Shown here: positions 8,274 to 15,880 of the stretch, in pieces | Layout of the letters: every line of letters starts with the position of its first letter | How positions within the stretch are numbered: position 1 is the stretch's first letter | Assembly (NCBI GenBank): GCA_964586835.1 | Contig: CAZPIC010000003.1 | Span: forward strand, 1 to 64,000 | From: CAZLYF01 sp964586835 | Lineage (GTDB): Bacteria > Bacillota > Clostridia > Christensenellales > Aristaeellaceae | Direction: 5' to 3' | Length of the DNA stretch: 64,000 nt | Translations under genes and position numbers: made by a program | Notes under the pieces: generated by a model | Database searches by the model: none | What the model saw: only the letters and a program-made list of their open reading frames with translations | Told to the model about the DNA's origin: nothing

Positions 8274-9977
8274 TTGAAATCAATCGTCATTTATGGCGCG
8301 GGAAAGATTGGACGCGGCTTCGTGGCGGACATATTTTCATCCTGCGGCTACAAGCTCGTGTTTGTCGATTCGGATCAACAGCTGATGAAATCGCTAAATG
8401 CGCAGGGGTACTACACCCTGCAGAACATCGGCACTTCTCACCAGGAAAAGAAGGCAATCAGCGAGTATGTTTGTTTGCATTCGGAAGACCCCACCGTTGC
8501 CGAGGAGATTGCAGCAGCGGGCCTGATGAGCGTATCGGTTTTCCCGGACGCTTTACCCGCGGCAGCCAGCGCGATTGCCGCGGCGATCAAGATGAAACAT
8601 GCCCAGGGGAACCACGACCCTTTGGATGTGATTGTTTGTGCCAACATAGCCCATGTGCGCCAACTTCTGCTTGACGAAATTCGCTCAGCGGTTCCAGCGC
8701 CCCTGCACGGCTTTATGGAGAAGATCCTTGGCGTTTCCGCCACCATTGTGATTCGTGTCGCGGTGAAACCAAGCGTGCAGATGCTGCAGCAAGATCCGCT
8801 GACGGTGCTGACGGATGGGCATCGTGGTCTGCCCATAGAGCGAAACTTCAAGGGGCAAGCGCCAGATTGCGCCATGCTGGAGTACCACGATTCTTTAGAA
8901 ACGCAGGAGAGGCTTAAGCTGTTCACCTATAACATGGCGCACGCCGCTGCCGCATACCTGGGATATAGCCTGGGGATGAACGCCATCGCTGAATCCCTGG
9001 ATCATGATGACGTGCGGGAGATTGTGCGCGGCGCACTTGACGAAGTCTTGAGCGCCTTGGTCAAGTCCGGCGATTTTGCGGAGGATGCAAAGGAGCATTA
9101 CATCAACGGGGTTCTTGACAAGTTTAGAAACCCCCTTCTTGGAGACACAGTGGCGCGCGTGGGCGCCAATCCTAAAAGAAAACTTGGCCAGGAGGACCGT
9201 ATCATCGGCGCTGTCCGTGCGGTGCGCGATGCAGGCCTCTACCCCTATTACCTGGAGAAAATTGCCGCGTATGGGTTCCTGTTCGCACAGGGGGGTGACC
9301 TCTCTGCCCGAGAGATCCGTGAACATATCCACCTCTATGGCATCGAATCGGCCATCAAAACCTACACAGGGCTTCAGGAGCCAGATTTGATGGACGGAAT
9401 CAAGCGGCATTACCTGAAGGCGGACGGGCGTTTTATCCCGGAGGACAGCCAGCGCGTTGCTTTCCTTAAAAAAGCGTATGCGCTTGGGTTTACCTGTGAA
9501 AAAACACACAGAGGATGCGCGCAGGCCACCTTAATCGCTGTGTCCCAGCTGACGGGACAACTGAATAAAGAGCTGTTTCTGGCCGCAAGTGGTTTGTCGG
9601 GAGGGATGGCGCTTTGTGGGGATGGCGCGTGTGGCGGCTATGCTGCAGGGATTCTTTTCACGGGACTCAACAAAGGAAGAGACTATGACCGCATGCTGCT
9701 GGATGGGGACAAGGGAAACCAGTATGCGGCCTATGAGGCGGCCCAACGGCTGCATGATCGTTTTTATGCTTGCTATGGCAGCGTGATCTGCAAGGATATC
9801 CATGCAAGGATCTTTGATGGTGAGCACTTCATCCTGCGCACCAAACCGCGCCGTGATGCATTTGAAGCAGCAGGGGCACATGACGTGAAGTGTACCACTG
9901 TCGTCGCGCTGTCATGCGCCTGGATTGCCGAGATCTTGCTTGACTTAAAGCTGCATACCCTTACAAGGGGACACTGA
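8274..9977 (+). CDS. Mannitol-1-phosphate 5-dehydrogenase-like protein fused to a C_GCAxxG_C_C redox domain
   Basis: A 567-residue protein with a TTG start after GAGGGA. Residues 1-380 are a polyol-phosphate dehydrogenase: nucleotide-binding YGAGKIGRGFVADIF, an aspartate ending strand 2 (VFVDSD), and the signature KLFTYNMAHAAAAYLGY with the K-x4-N-x2-H pattern. MtlD proteins usually end near residue 385. Here about 170 residues follow with HRGCAQATLIA, ASGLSGGMALCGDGACGG, YGSVICKDI and VKCTTVV, which is the cysteine pattern of the C_GCAxxG_C_C family. Those proteins are thought to bind metal or do redox chemistry. The enzyme half would interconvert a sugar phosphate and a polyol phosphate with NAD(H). 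The fusion is not an arrangement I know. Confidence 0.85.
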   Translation: MKSIVIYGAGKIGRGFVADIFSSCGYKLVFVDSDQQLMKSLNAQGYYTLQNIGTSHQEKKAISEYVCLHSEDPTVAEEIAAAGLMSVSVFPDALPAAASAIAAAIKMKHAQGNHDPLDVIVCANIAHVRQLLLDEIRSAVPAPLHGFMEKILGVSATIVIRVAVKPSVQMLQQDPLTVLTDGHRGLPIERNFKGQAPDCAMLEYHDSLETQERLKLFTYNMAHAAAAYLGYSLGMNAIAESLDHDDVREIVRGALDEVLSALVKSGDFAEDAKEHYINGVLDKFRNPLLGDTVARVGANPKRKLGQEDRIIGAVRAVRDAGLYPYYLEKIAAYGFLFAQGGDLSAREIREHIHLYGIESAIKTYTGLQEPDLMDGIKRHYLKADGRFIPEDSQRVAFLKKAYALGFTCEKTHRGCAQATLIAVSQLTGQLNKELFLAASGLSGGMALCGDGACGGYAAGILFTGLNKGRDYDRMLLDGDKGNQYAAYEAAQRLHDRFYACYGSVICKDIHARIFDGEHFILRTKPRRDAFEAAGAHDVKCTTVVALSCAWIAEILLDLKLHTLTRGH

Positions 9978-9979
9978 GC

Positions 9980-10390
9980 ATGGAAATACACGGTGTCAGA
10001 CTTTAGGAGGCCAAAGGCTTGGTGGCAGATGCGATTGGGGCCCCTGGTTATAAAAATGAGATGCCTGTGCGCACGATCTCAGATGACGGCTGGGCTATCT
10101 GTACGGATGTGCGTACTGGGGTTGACGATGCGAAATGACGAAGAAGTGCCGGCGTAGCCTGTCAACTGGCAGCGAAGGAAGCTCAAGGCAGCGTTCTGAG
10201 ACAAGGCAGGCAGCTGAAGCACGGCGGAACGTTTGGAGAAGGGGAACCGATAGAAGGGAGGATCTGCCGCGCCAGGCAGCCGAACTCAGGAAGGGTAGGA
10301 GGAAAACAGCGCAGCGAAGCACGCTCACATCCTGCCTGTGGCATCAGCGGGGGGATCTTTGAAAAGAAGCGGCTGGGGGCAAGGATAGTA
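9980..10390 (+). pseudogene. Decayed gene 'X' (copy 2), downstream of the dehydrogenase
   Basis: The frame starts ATG GAA ATA CAC GGT GTC AGA CTT, then hits TAG. Skipping one base restores a long frame through EAKGLVADAIGAPGYKNEMP and DDGWAICTDVRTGVDD, ending at TGA (10135-10137). From 10120 onward the DNA aligns with the remnant at 1602 (gttgacgaagcg..., gtcaac, aaggcag). A further match, gaaaagaagcggct, lies near 10358. It is clearly a broken gene that followed the dehydrogenase. Its product family is not recognised. Confidence 0.5.
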
Positions 10391-10508
10391 GCGAGGACAC
10401 TTCAGCGGGGAACGGCAAGCCCTTCACCTTTTCGTGACGCCCTGCTCAAGCAGTTTCCAGACCTTTCGTTTCAGCAACGTCACAGAAATCGCTTTGCCCG
10501 CAATCGTG

Positions 10509-11726
10509 CTAAAAGGGCACCGGGGAAGGCTTTTTTGCCTTCCACCTTGCACGGATGTATTTTCTTGTCCAGTTCTCGTCCCAATAACGGCTGCATTCAT
10601 TCCTTTGACAGCCGCAGCAAAGATCGTCGGATATCTCCAGAATGACATCCAGGAGTTCCAGATCCTTCTTCCATTTTTCGTCCATGGCCTTGTAGCCCAG
10701 CCACGCGCCAAGGAGGTTTCCCGCCACAGCTCCGGTGGAGTCGCTGTCGCCGAGATGATTGGCAGCTGCGATCACCCCGGCAGAAAAATCATCATGATGG
10801 CGCAGGGCACAGTAAATGGCGATGGCCAGCGTTTCTTCCGCGACCCAGCCTTCGCCCAGCGCATGGATATTGTTCAGATCCGTCTCCGTGTTTTCGGACA
10901 GTGAAACCGCTTTGTCGACGATTTGCAGCATATCCTCGATAAAAGGCTCTCCGCGATACATCTCGGCCATGGCCCTGCTCGCTTCGGAGACGATTTCTTT
11001 TAGCGTGTCTGCCCCTCGGGAAGTGGTGATCCTGTTGATGATATGCGTCATCATGGCAGCAGGCATAAAGCCAAGCGGATGCTTATGGGTGACAGCAGCC
11101 AGGGCAGCGCCCTCCGCGTCCAGCCATTTTATATCCACAGACTCATAGAAAAGCCCCAATGGGGCGATGCGCATGAGGCCACCGCAGCCCTTGCTGTTGT
11201 TATGGACTTCTTTGTAATTGCTTATTTGCTCCAGTGCAGTGATGCAGGTATTCCCGGGCGCTCGGTGATGATACAGTTCCGGGACATCCGTCAGCCAAGT
11301 GATTATCTTATGATGGCGCCCTCGCTTTTGCAGCTGCACAGCGTTAAAAGGAATCGTTTGGGTTTTGTACCAGTCCTGATAAGCAGCGCGGATATACAAA
11401 GACGGCTGGCCATCCCTGCCCAGGAGGCATTCGCGGGTATCGCCATAAAGGATAGCGTTGGCGGTAAACAAGGACATCTGCGTATCATCAGAAATCAGGG
11501 CTTTTCCGGTGGAAGCATCCAGTTCATAGGATTGGATGCCATGGTGGCCATAGCGGGCAAAAATCGCCGGCTCATCCAGGAACTCGACGGCATAGCCCAA
11601 GGCATCGCCTGCGGCACCGCCAACCATACATCCACGGATGATATTGAGACGTCTTTCGGTTTTATTGCGCCCAGCCGCTTCATTGCTCGGTGTGTCTGCA
11701 GGCATCGCGGTATTATGGTCGCGCAT
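10509..11726 (-). CDS. ADP-ribosylglycohydrolase family protein
   Basis: The 405-residue protein starts at the ATG whose AGGAGG site is at 11737-11732; a longer open frame upstream has no support. Family signatures are GCMVGGAAGDALGYAVEF, the metal-binding SDDTQMSLFTA, NSKGCGGLMRIAP and the second metal site GDSDSTGAVAGNLLGAWLG. Members use two magnesium ions to cleave ADP-ribose from modified proteins (DraG type), nucleic acid or small molecules. No ADP-ribosyltransferase is seen nearby, so the substrate is unknown. The C-terminus is cysteine-rich and basic (CCGCQRNECSRYW), which is not standard for the family. The gene stands alone, convergent with the decayed cassette. Confidence 0.9.
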   Translation of the reverse strand: MRDHNTAMPADTPSNEAAGRNKTERRLNIIRGCMVGGAAGDALGYAVEFLDEPAIFARYGHHGIQSYELDASTGKALISDDTQMSLFTANAILYGDTRECLLGRDGQPSLYIRAAYQDWYKTQTIPFNAVQLQKRGRHHKIITWLTDVPELYHHRAPGNTCITALEQISNYKEVHNNSKGCGGLMRIAPLGLFYESVDIKWLDAEGAALAAVTHKHPLGFMPAAMMTHIINRITTSRGADTLKEIVSEASRAMAEMYRGEPFIEDMLQIVDKAVSLSENTETDLNNIHALGEGWVAEETLAIAIYCALRHHDDFSAGVIAAANHLGDSDSTGAVAGNLLGAWLGYKAMDEKWKKDLELLDVILEISDDLCCGCQRNECSRYWDENWTRKYIRARWKAKKPSPVPF

Positions 11727-12462
11727 GATATCCTCCTGTAAGACCGCCAACCGTTGCGGATATGGGATCAGGATCTTTTCCTTCTGTGGGCCGATCTGCA
11801 AGAGCGCTGAGGGTTTGAGAGAACCCTCGGGTCTGCTTTCTGCCTGTGCGCCAGGGATGGGTGAACAAAGGCTCTGCACCACAGGCTTTCTTTCTGATAT
11901 CTGAACCCATCTTAACACAGGCCGCCAGGGGCGCTCAAGGTCGCTATGCAACGAGGCCTGATCGACTGATGGGGTGCACATCCGGAGGAGGCCATGACAA
12001 GGGCAGCAAACGCACCCCTCATTTTGCCCTTGGCCCGGGGAGTGCTTCTGTGGAGGACCGGCCGCCAGAGGTACGAGGAGCTTACTTGTGGGAGAGTGGA
12101 TCCCCGGGGAGGTACAAGCGGAAGCGCAGCCATCCCGGGGGCGGCCAAGGCGCGCGGGGGCTGCGCCATGGCCCGGTGGGAAAGACTTGAGGCAGAGGAC
12201 CGCCGATGTTGAGGCGTTCATCAACAGCAAACCCGATGCGGGTGGCCCTGTAAAAAGCGCGGGGTACAAAGCGAGCCGAGCGCAGAAAGAAATCCTCCCA
12301 CATGCCACGAGGCCTTCGTAAGACCGAAGACAGCTGTCCCCGAGGCCCCTCTGGGCGGGGTTTGAGTGTAAATCCCCTTAAAGGCACCAAAGGCAGACGC
12401 CGGCCCCGCATCAGGCTGACATATCATGCCACCTGTTGGCAGAGGCCGGCGGGGGGCGGGTC
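11727..12462. other. GC-rich intergenic stretch between two minus-strand units
   Basis: About 735 bp without a convincing gene. It holds a 7-bp hairpin gagggtt/aaccctc (11809-11815/11822-11828) in the likely leader of the glycohydrolase. The part at 11930-12460 is strongly GC-rich, and all six frames give low-complexity arginine/proline/glycine translations typical of non-coding GC-rich DNA. I see no tRNA-like or terminator structure with a T-run. Confidence 0.5.
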
Positions 12463-13299
12463 TTATTCTTTGACAGCGCCCGCGGTCATGCCGCCGGCAA
12501 TGTATTTTTGGATATAGGTGAAGACGAGCATCGTGGGCAGGATCGAGACGACCATGCCGGCTGTGAGCGCGCCCCAGTTGATGTCGAATTTCATGATGAA
12601 CGAGTTGATGGCCACGGGGATGGTCTTCAGGCGCTCCGAGTCGATGAACATGATAGACAGGAAGATTTCATTCCAGCACTGCACAAAGGCAAAGAGAAAG
12701 GTGGAGGCCACGCCCGTGAGCATCACGGGAAGGATCACCAGAAAGAGGGACTTCATCCGCGAGCATCCGTCGATCATCGCCGCTTCTTCCAGGGCGTTGG
12801 GGATGCGCTGGAAAAAGCCCCGCAGTGTGATCGTGCAGTAGGGGATCAGCATGGCCATATACAGGATCATCAGCACCGGCAGCTTGTTGATGAGGCGAAG
12901 CTTGCCCATCATTTCGTACAGCGGGGGCAAAAGGATGAACATGGGAATCATCTGCGTGATGAGGTAGCCGAGCATCAACGCACCCCGGCCCTTGAACTTA
13001 AAGCGCGCCATCACGTAGCCGCCCATGATGGCAATCACCATGGCCGCTGCGCTGCCAATGACCGATACCAGGAGGCTGTTGAGAAAGTAGCGCCCGAAAT
13101 TTGAGATACGGAAGAGCTCGACGTAATTTTCCATCGTGAAGGGTTTGGGAAGGTAAACCACCGGAAACACATAGATCTGCTGTTTGCCCTTGAACGAGGT
13201 CAGCAGGATCCATACGATGGGCCCGACAACCAGGGCGAAAAAGGCGGCGAGGGCGAGGGCTTTCATCGCTGTGAGAAGGGGACTGCGCCGGGTTGTCAT
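12463..13299 (-). CDS. ABC sugar transporter permease (MalG/CUT1 type)
   Basis: A 278-residue inner-membrane permease of the carbohydrate uptake (CUT1) family. There are about six hydrophobic segments, starting with MKALALAAFFALVVGPIVWI. The cytoplasmic EAA loop that docks the transport ATPase reads EEAAMIDGCSRMKSLFLVIL. It shares one base with the stop of the preceding permease (TAATG), so the two are translationally coupled and form a heterodimer. The binding protein upstream of both completes the unit. No ATPase gene is nearby; such systems often borrow an MsmX/UgpC-type ATPase encoded elsewhere. Confidence 0.93.
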   Translation of the reverse strand: MTTRRSPLLTAMKALALAAFFALVVGPIVWILLTSFKGKQQIYVFPVVYLPKPFTMENYVELFRISNFGRYFLNSLLVSVIGSAAAMVIAIMGGYVMARFKFKGRGALMLGYLITQMIPMFILLPPLYEMMGKLRLINKLPVLMILYMAMLIPYCTITLRGFFQRIPNALEEAAMIDGCSRMKSLFLVILPVMLTGVASTFLFAFVQCWNEIFLSIMFIDSERLKTIPVAINSFIMKFDINWGALTAGMVVSILPTMLVFTYIQKYIAGGMTAGAVKE

Positions 13300-14201
13300 T
13301 AAAAATCACCCCCCTCTTCAAAGCGGGTGATTTTCAGGTAGAATACCGCGTAGGAAAGAAGCACCGCCATGATGATGACGCCGGTGGCGGAGGCCTTGCC
13401 GTAATCCTGGTTGAACATCAGCATGTCGATCATGTAGGTGGACAGGATGTGCGAGGCATTGGCCGGCCCGCCGTTGGTCATGGTGTAGATAAGATCCGGA
13501 AAGTTAAGGATCCATATGACCCTTAAAAGCGTCGTCAGCACCAGGATCGGCGCGATGTAGGGCAGCGTGATATGGGTGAACTTGAATGTCGCGCTTGACC
13601 CGTCGATGTCCGCTGCTTCGTAAAGCTCATCGGGTACCCCCTTCAGGGCAGCCTGGATCATGATGGCGAAGAAGGGGATGCCGTACCAGACATTCGCGAT
13701 GATGCAGGACCACATCACCACTTTGACGTCCGACAGCCAGCGGATGGGTTGGTCAATCAGGTGCAGGCGCATCAGAATATCGTTGAGCGCGCCGGACTGT
13801 CCATTCATCAGCCAGCGCCAGATCAGCCCGATTAAAAAACCCGAGATAGCCCAGGGCACATAGACCATGCCCTGGTACAGGCCGCTTCCACGAAACTTGC
13901 GTCTGAGCAGGAGGGCAAGCCCGAAGCCCAGGAAGAACTGGCAGGCCAGGGAAACGAACACCCACTTGACCGTATTCATCAGCAGCATGGGGAATTCGCG
14001 GGTGCGGAAGATGTCTATAAAGTTTTTGAAGCCTATGAAACGACGGTCAAAGATGTCCCACAGGGTGTAGTTTTGAAAGGCCATGACAATGCCGCGGCTG
14101 AGCGGGTAATAGGTGAACGCGAGCACCACCAGGATACCGGGCAGCAACATTCCCAGCACAAACCATTGGCGTGAAGTCAGCCGTCTTTTTCTCCCCGTCA
14201 T
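13299..14201 (-). CDS. ABC sugar transporter permease (MalF/UgpA type)
   Basis: This 300-residue partner permease opens with a basic N-terminus and the segment WFVLGMLLPGILVVLAFTYY. It then carries the typical QNYTLWDIFDRRFIGFKNF linker and an EAA loop, LYEAADIDGSSATFKFTHIT. It lies between the binding protein (15584-14289) and the second permease, the standard CUT1 order. It forms the other half of the membrane channel for the sugar delivered by that binding protein. Confidence 0.93.
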   Translation of the reverse strand: MTGRKRRLTSRQWFVLGMLLPGILVVLAFTYYPLSRGIVMAFQNYTLWDIFDRRFIGFKNFIDIFRTREFPMLLMNTVKWVFVSLACQFFLGFGLALLLRRKFRGSGLYQGMVYVPWAISGFLIGLIWRWLMNGQSGALNDILMRLHLIDQPIRWLSDVKVVMWSCIIANVWYGIPFFAIMIQAALKGVPDELYEAADIDGSSATFKFTHITLPYIAPILVLTTLLRVIWILNFPDLIYTMTNGGPANASHILSTYMIDMLMFNQDYGKASATGVIIMAVLLSYAVFYLKITRFEEGGDF

Positions 14202-14288
14202 GCGCCGCCTCCCCTCGTTTCACCAAAGGAGCCGGCGCTCCGCAGCCGCACGAAAGGCCGCTGGGCTGTGAGCGCCGGCAGGACGTGC

Positions 14289-15584
14289 CTATTCGGCCTT
14301 CTTTGCGTTCACTCGCTGGTCGAGCCAGTACTGATCCCAGCCCTCAAGCACCTGCTCGGCTGTCATGGAGCCGGTCAGCAGGAGCTGCAGGTCGTCATTG
14401 GCCCGCTTCATGTACGCGCCCCAGCCCTGGTACTGCTGCGGCGCCACCGCGCAGATCCAGGTATCGGGCTCGGCGTTCATCGTCATGTAGGGAGCGTAGG
14501 CGCCCGTGCCGAAGAAGGGATCCTCAGCGGCGGAGGCATAGATGGGCAGAAGCCCCGACTCTTTGCAGAAAGTCATGTTGCTTTCTTCATTGGAGAGGAA
14601 TTCGATCAGCAGCCAGGCTTCCTCCGGATGCTTGCTGTAGGAGGTCATGCCCCAGCCAGCGTAACCCATCGGCCCGTAACTCTTGCCGGTCGGACCTACG
14701 GGAAGCGGAGCGGTCCCCCAGTCTCCCTCGACCATGCGCTCCTGACAGACCGCGATCACCTCGGGATCCTGGATCAGCATCTGGGTGACCCCGGATACAA
14801 AGCCTTCCACCATCTCGGTGTAGGACCAGTTCAGGGAATCTGGCGGAGAGGCATCTTCGTAGAGTGCGACATAGTCGTTGAGGGCTTCCAGCGCTTCGGG
14901 TGTGGAGAAGATCGTGGAGCCATCCGGGAAGAAGTAGGCTTCGTTGACGTCGATTTCTCCGGGCGTGTAGGCCTGGATCTGCATGTCGGCATACCATTGG
15001 CCTCCCGCGCCCCCCCTGAAAGAATAGCCATACTTGCCGCTTGCAGCGTCCACCAGCTGCGCGCCGACATCGTGCATTTCCTGGAAGGTGGTGGGCGGCT
15101 GAAGGCCGGCCGCTTCAAAAGCTTTTACGTTGTAGAAGAGGATCCTCTGGTAAAAACCATAGGGGATCAGGTACGCCTTGTTGCCAATGCGGGTGATGTC
15201 ATCCAGGGCAACCTTCAGCAGTTTGTCGCGGTTTTCCCAGGTCGCCACTTTGGCGTCCATGTCCTGGATGAAGCGGTTGGTGATGAACTGTGCGGCTGTC
15301 TGCTCGCGCACTTCCAGCACATCGAGTTCCTGCTGGTGCATGAGCATCTGAGCAATCTTGTCGTCGGCATTGTCCAGCGGGGGAGAGATCAGGTCAACCG
15401 TGATGCCTGGGTGGGCCTCCTCAAACCTGTCAAGAAGCTTGCGGATCGTGGCTGTCCTGGCAGGGCTGGTCAGGCTTTCAATCATCGTCAGTTTGATGGA
15501 GCCGCTTGCCAGTACGCCCGCCGGCAGCAGGGTGGATAGCAGCACGGCTGCAAGCAACAGCGGTATCAGGCGTCGTGTCTTCAT
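14289..15584 (-). CDS. Extracellular sugar-binding protein (family 1)
   Basis: A 431-residue solute-binding protein with a signal peptide (MKTRRL, hydrophobic LIPLLLAAVLLSTLLPAGVLA, cleavage before SGSI). It lacks a lipobox cysteine, unusual for a Gram-positive binding protein; it may be released or rely on an uncleaved anchor. Characteristic stretches are RKLLDRFEEAHPGITVDLI and the GKSYGPMGYAGWGMTSYSKH region of the second lobe, followed by HPEEAWLLIEFLS. AAGGAGGG precedes the ATG. A promoter is visible 190 bp upstream. Confidence 0.9.
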   Translation of the reverse strand: MKTRRLIPLLLAAVLLSTLLPAGVLASGSIKLTMIESLTSPARTATIRKLLDRFEEAHPGITVDLISPPLDNADDKIAQMLMHQQELDVLEVREQTAAQFITNRFIQDMDAKVATWENRDKLLKVALDDITRIGNKAYLIPYGFYQRILFYNVKAFEAAGLQPPTTFQEMHDVGAQLVDAASGKYGYSFRGGAGGQWYADMQIQAYTPGEIDVNEAYFFPDGSTIFSTPEALEALNDYVALYEDASPPDSLNWSYTEMVEGFVSGVTQMLIQDPEVIAVCQERMVEGDWGTAPLPVGPTGKSYGPMGYAGWGMTSYSKHPEEAWLLIEFLSNEESNMTFCKESGLLPIYASAAEDPFFGTGAYAPYMTMNAEPDTWICAVAPQQYQGWGAYMKRANDDLQLLLTGSMTAEQVLEGWDQYWLDQRVNAKKAE

Positions 15585-15741
15585 GAGGGTCCCTCCTTTT
15601 TATTGCCAAAGCCGCTTCCCTGCGGCCTGGGTTCATGTGATTCCAAGGCGCCGGCCTGTGCCAAGAAGTTCACAAATGCCTGTGCCTGGACCGGTACAGC
15701 CTTTATGCGCTGTGGAAAAGGGAGGAAAAAGGCTTATTCTG

Positions 15742-15753
15742 CCTGGGCCCAGG
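15742..15753. promoter_or_regulatory. Perfect 12-bp palindrome near the second ABC unit's start site
   Basis: cctgggcccagg is fully self-complementary. It begins roughly 12-20 bases downstream of the predicted transcription start of the minus-strand promoter at 15799-15772. That is a common location for a repressor operator. No regulator gene is adjacent. Confidence 0.35.
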
Positions 15754-15771
15754 ACTTGGCAACTTAAACAC

Positions 15772-15799
15772 ATTTTAGCCCAAGACCCGAAAATGTCAA
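15772..15799 (-). promoter_or_regulatory. Promoter for the 15584-12463 ABC operon
   Basis: On the minus strand TTGACA (15799-15794), a 16-bp spacer and TAAAAT (15777-15772) form a strong sigma-A type promoter. It lies in the 296-bp gap between the DUF5054 gene and the binding-protein gene, giving a leader of about 180 bases. Confidence 0.6.
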
Positions 15800-15880
15800 T
15801 GCCTGAGATCATACAAAGCCGGCCGTACCCACTGCTTGAAGCCAGTCGGCCTCGGTCATGCGCTGAGGGGGCGGCAGCCA

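Noticed and set aside
11727..12308. N-terminal extension of the ADP-ribosylglycohydrolase to 12308
   Set aside because: The extension is low-complexity GC-rich translation with no homology motif, and a clear AGGAGG-ATG start exists at 11726.
14268..15539. 423-residue plus-strand ORF opposite the sugar-binding protein
   Set aside because: Shadow of 14289-15584; the minus-strand frame has a signal peptide, ribosome site and family motifs.
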